From contig CAMGGF010000115.1 in the NCBI GenBank assembly GCA_946055445.1, positions 1 through 5,097 of the forward strand: 5,097 bases of DNA, written 5' to 3'. Position numbers and translations under genes: made by a program. How positions within the stretch are numbered: the first letter of the stretch is position 1; every line of letters starts with the position of its first letter. This stretch comes from an uncultured Ruminococcus sp. (GTDB lineage: Bacteria; Bacillota; Clostridia; Oscillospirales; Acutalibacteraceae). Below the pieces are notes generated by a model, which did no database searches, was not told the DNA's origin, and saw only the letters and a list, made by a program, of their open reading frames with translations. Below, in pieces: positions 3,973-5,097 of the stretch.

Positions 3973-5097
3973 TTACAGTTTCTTCAAATTCGCCATACGC
4001 GCCATCAGTTTTTTGGTGCCTGCTTTTTGGAACACAACCTCCAACAGCATATCGTTGCCCATGGGGCGAATGGTGGAAATGACACCCGCGCCGAACGCTT
4101 TATGCTCGACGGTGTCGCCCGGTTGGAACTGCGGCAATTCTGCGGTATTTTTCGCATCATTTCCAACGGGTTTTGTAAAGCCGCGGTTGACAGTACTGCC
4201 GCCTGTCGATGCCGATGCGGCGCTTTTGCCGACACCTGTATATGTACCCGATGTGGGTTTTGCGGTACTGTAAGCGCTGCCCGCCATTCCCGCGCGCTCG
4301 CGGAAACCGACCGAACGGTGAATATCCAACAGTTTTTCGGGAATTTCCGCCACAAACCGCGACGGACGGTAATAGTTTGTCGAACCGTAAATCATACGGC
4401 ATTTTGCGTGCGTCAAATAGAGTTTTTCTTTGGCGCGCGTAATACCGACATACGCAAGTCGCCGTTCTTCCTCCACTTCGGACTCAATATACATACTTTG
4501 GATACCGGGGAACACGCCCTCCTCCATACCGGGAATGAACACCACGGGGAATTCCAAGCCTTTTGCGGAATGGAGCGTCATAAGAACCACAGTGTCCGCC
4601 TCGGCATTGTAATTGTCAATATCGGTAAGAAGCGCAACCTCTTCCAAATACGCATTCAAATCGGCCTCGGGGTTTTCCTCGGAAAAGCGGACAAGGGTTG
4701 CGGAAAGTTCGTTTAAGTTCTGCACGCGGTCCTCAAATTTTTCAGGCTCGGCGCGCAGAGACTGCACATATGCTGTTTCGTCTAAAATGCGATTGAGCGT
4801 GTCGGCAAGCGGTGCGTCCTCTGCGAATGCGGCGATATTTTCAATCATCGCGGCAAATTCTTTGAGTTTTGCGGCGGAACGCTTTAACACCTCGTATTCG
4901 TCGGCGGTTTTGAACACCTCAAACAGCGAAACGCCCAATAAATCGGCAATTTCGTTGGCGCGCTGTACGGTGGTGTCACCGATGCCACGCTTCGGGGTGT
5001 TGATAATACGCTGTAAACGGATTTTGTCCGACGGGTTGTTGACCACGGACAAATACGCAAGCGCGTCTTTGATTTCCATACGGTCATAGAATTTGTG
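3973..5097 (-). CDS. pcrA: ATP-dependent DNA helicase PcrA/UvrD, C-terminal part (5' end outside window)
   Basis: This superfamily 1A 3'-5' DNA helicase acts in repair, replication restart and handling of stalled RNA polymerase. The visible 374 codons are open to the window edge. The first in-frame ATG (5079) is internal, because the six codons before it complete helicase motif IV (KFYDRMEIKDALAYL, visible residues 2-16). Motif V (TLHSAKGLEFPVVF, 174-187) is followed by PGMEEGVFP, and motif VI (EEERRLAYVGITRAKEKLYL) begins at about 209. A Ser/Thr/Gly/Ala-rich linker runs over roughly 268-318. The C-terminal Tudor-like module that contacts RNA polymerase in PcrA/UvrD follows (about 324-374, with GDTVEHKAFGAGVI). 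Motifs I to III lie outside the window. PcrA is preferred over UvrD or Rep because of the Gram-positive context. The gene converges on rodA and probably shares its terminator. Confidence 0.96.
   Translation of the reverse strand, partial: HKFYDRMEIKDALAYLSVVNNPSDKIRLQRIINTPKRGIGDTTVQRANEIADLLGVSLFEVFKTADEYEVLKRSAAKLKEFAAMIENIAAFAEDAPLADTLNRILDETAYVQSLRAEPEKFEDRVQNLNELSATLVRFSEENPEADLNAYLEEVALLTDIDNYNAEADTVVLMTLHSAKGLEFPVVFIPGMEEGVFPGIQSMYIESEVEEERRLAYVGITRAKEKLYLTHAKCRMIYGSTNYYRPSRFVAEIPEKLLDIHRSVGFRERAGMAGSAYSTAKPTSGTYTGVGKSAASASTGGSTVNRGFTKPVGNDAKNTAELPQFQPGDTVEHKAFGAGVISTIRPMGNDMLLEVVFQKAGTKKLMARMANLKKL

Noticed and set aside
3892..4716. 274-codon plus-strand open frame opposite pcrA
   Set aside because: It is antisense to a strongly supported helicase for nearly all its length, has a Cys/His/Arg-rich composition typical of a shadow frame, and has no convincing ribosome binding site.
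1..5097. CRISPR array, tRNA/rRNA genes, transposase, toxin-antitoxin or defence genes
   Set aside because: I found no regularly spaced repeats, no tRNA-like cloverleaf and no reading frame with relevant motifs. The coding content is fully explained by housekeeping genes.

Overview
The window looks like ordinary chromosome of a Gram-positive anaerobe, most likely an uncultured Clostridia/Oscillospiraceae-type bacterium (Bacillota). This rests on the style of the housekeeping proteins, the GGGAGG/AAGGAG-type ribosome binding sites, the strong U-tailed terminators, an rpiB-upp neighbourhood resembling the Bacillus rpiB(ywlF)...upp region, and a GTAGGGG/CCCTAC intergenic repeat of a kind I associate with Oscillospiraceae from memory. 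No taxonomic search was possible, so this assignment is inference.

Layout. The left end (1-53, minus) holds only the first 17 codons of a signal-peptide or lipoprotein gene. A strong terminator (81-109) separates it from upp (120-749, minus), which has its own promoter at 785-813. Upstream of upp is a compact minus-strand cluster, tsaE (2012-2443), tsaB (1311-2015) and rpiB (849-1298). tsaE and tsaB overlap by 4 bp (GTGA), and the rpiB ribosome binding site overlaps the tsaB stop codon. rodA (2553-3722, plus) diverges from tsaE across a 109-bp promoter region that contains back-to-back sigma-A-like promoters and a perfect 7-7-7 inverted repeat. rodA ends at a strong hairpin (3741-3785) that is U-tailed on both strands. 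Beyond it lies an approximately 90-bp palindromic repeat block (3802-3891), then the C-terminal 374 codons of a PcrA/UvrD helicase on the minus strand (3973-5097), whose start is outside the window.

How the genes work together. TsaE and TsaB are two parts of the machinery that makes t6A37 on ANN-decoding tRNAs; TsaD and the TsaC/Sua5 enzyme are not in the window. RpiB supplies ribose-5-phosphate, the precursor of PRPP, and Upp uses PRPP to salvage uracil to UMP, so rpiB and upp are metabolically connected. RodA is a SEDS peptidoglycan glycosyltransferase standing alone, without its partner class B PBP. PcrA is a DNA repair/replication helicase.

I see no CRISPR, phage, toxin-antitoxin, defence or transposase genes. 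The coding content is housekeeping. The points worth a second look are in the intergenic DNA and in gene order: the repeat block, the operator-like inverted repeat, the gene placed directly behind the upp terminator, and a variant catalytic-loop motif in RodA.
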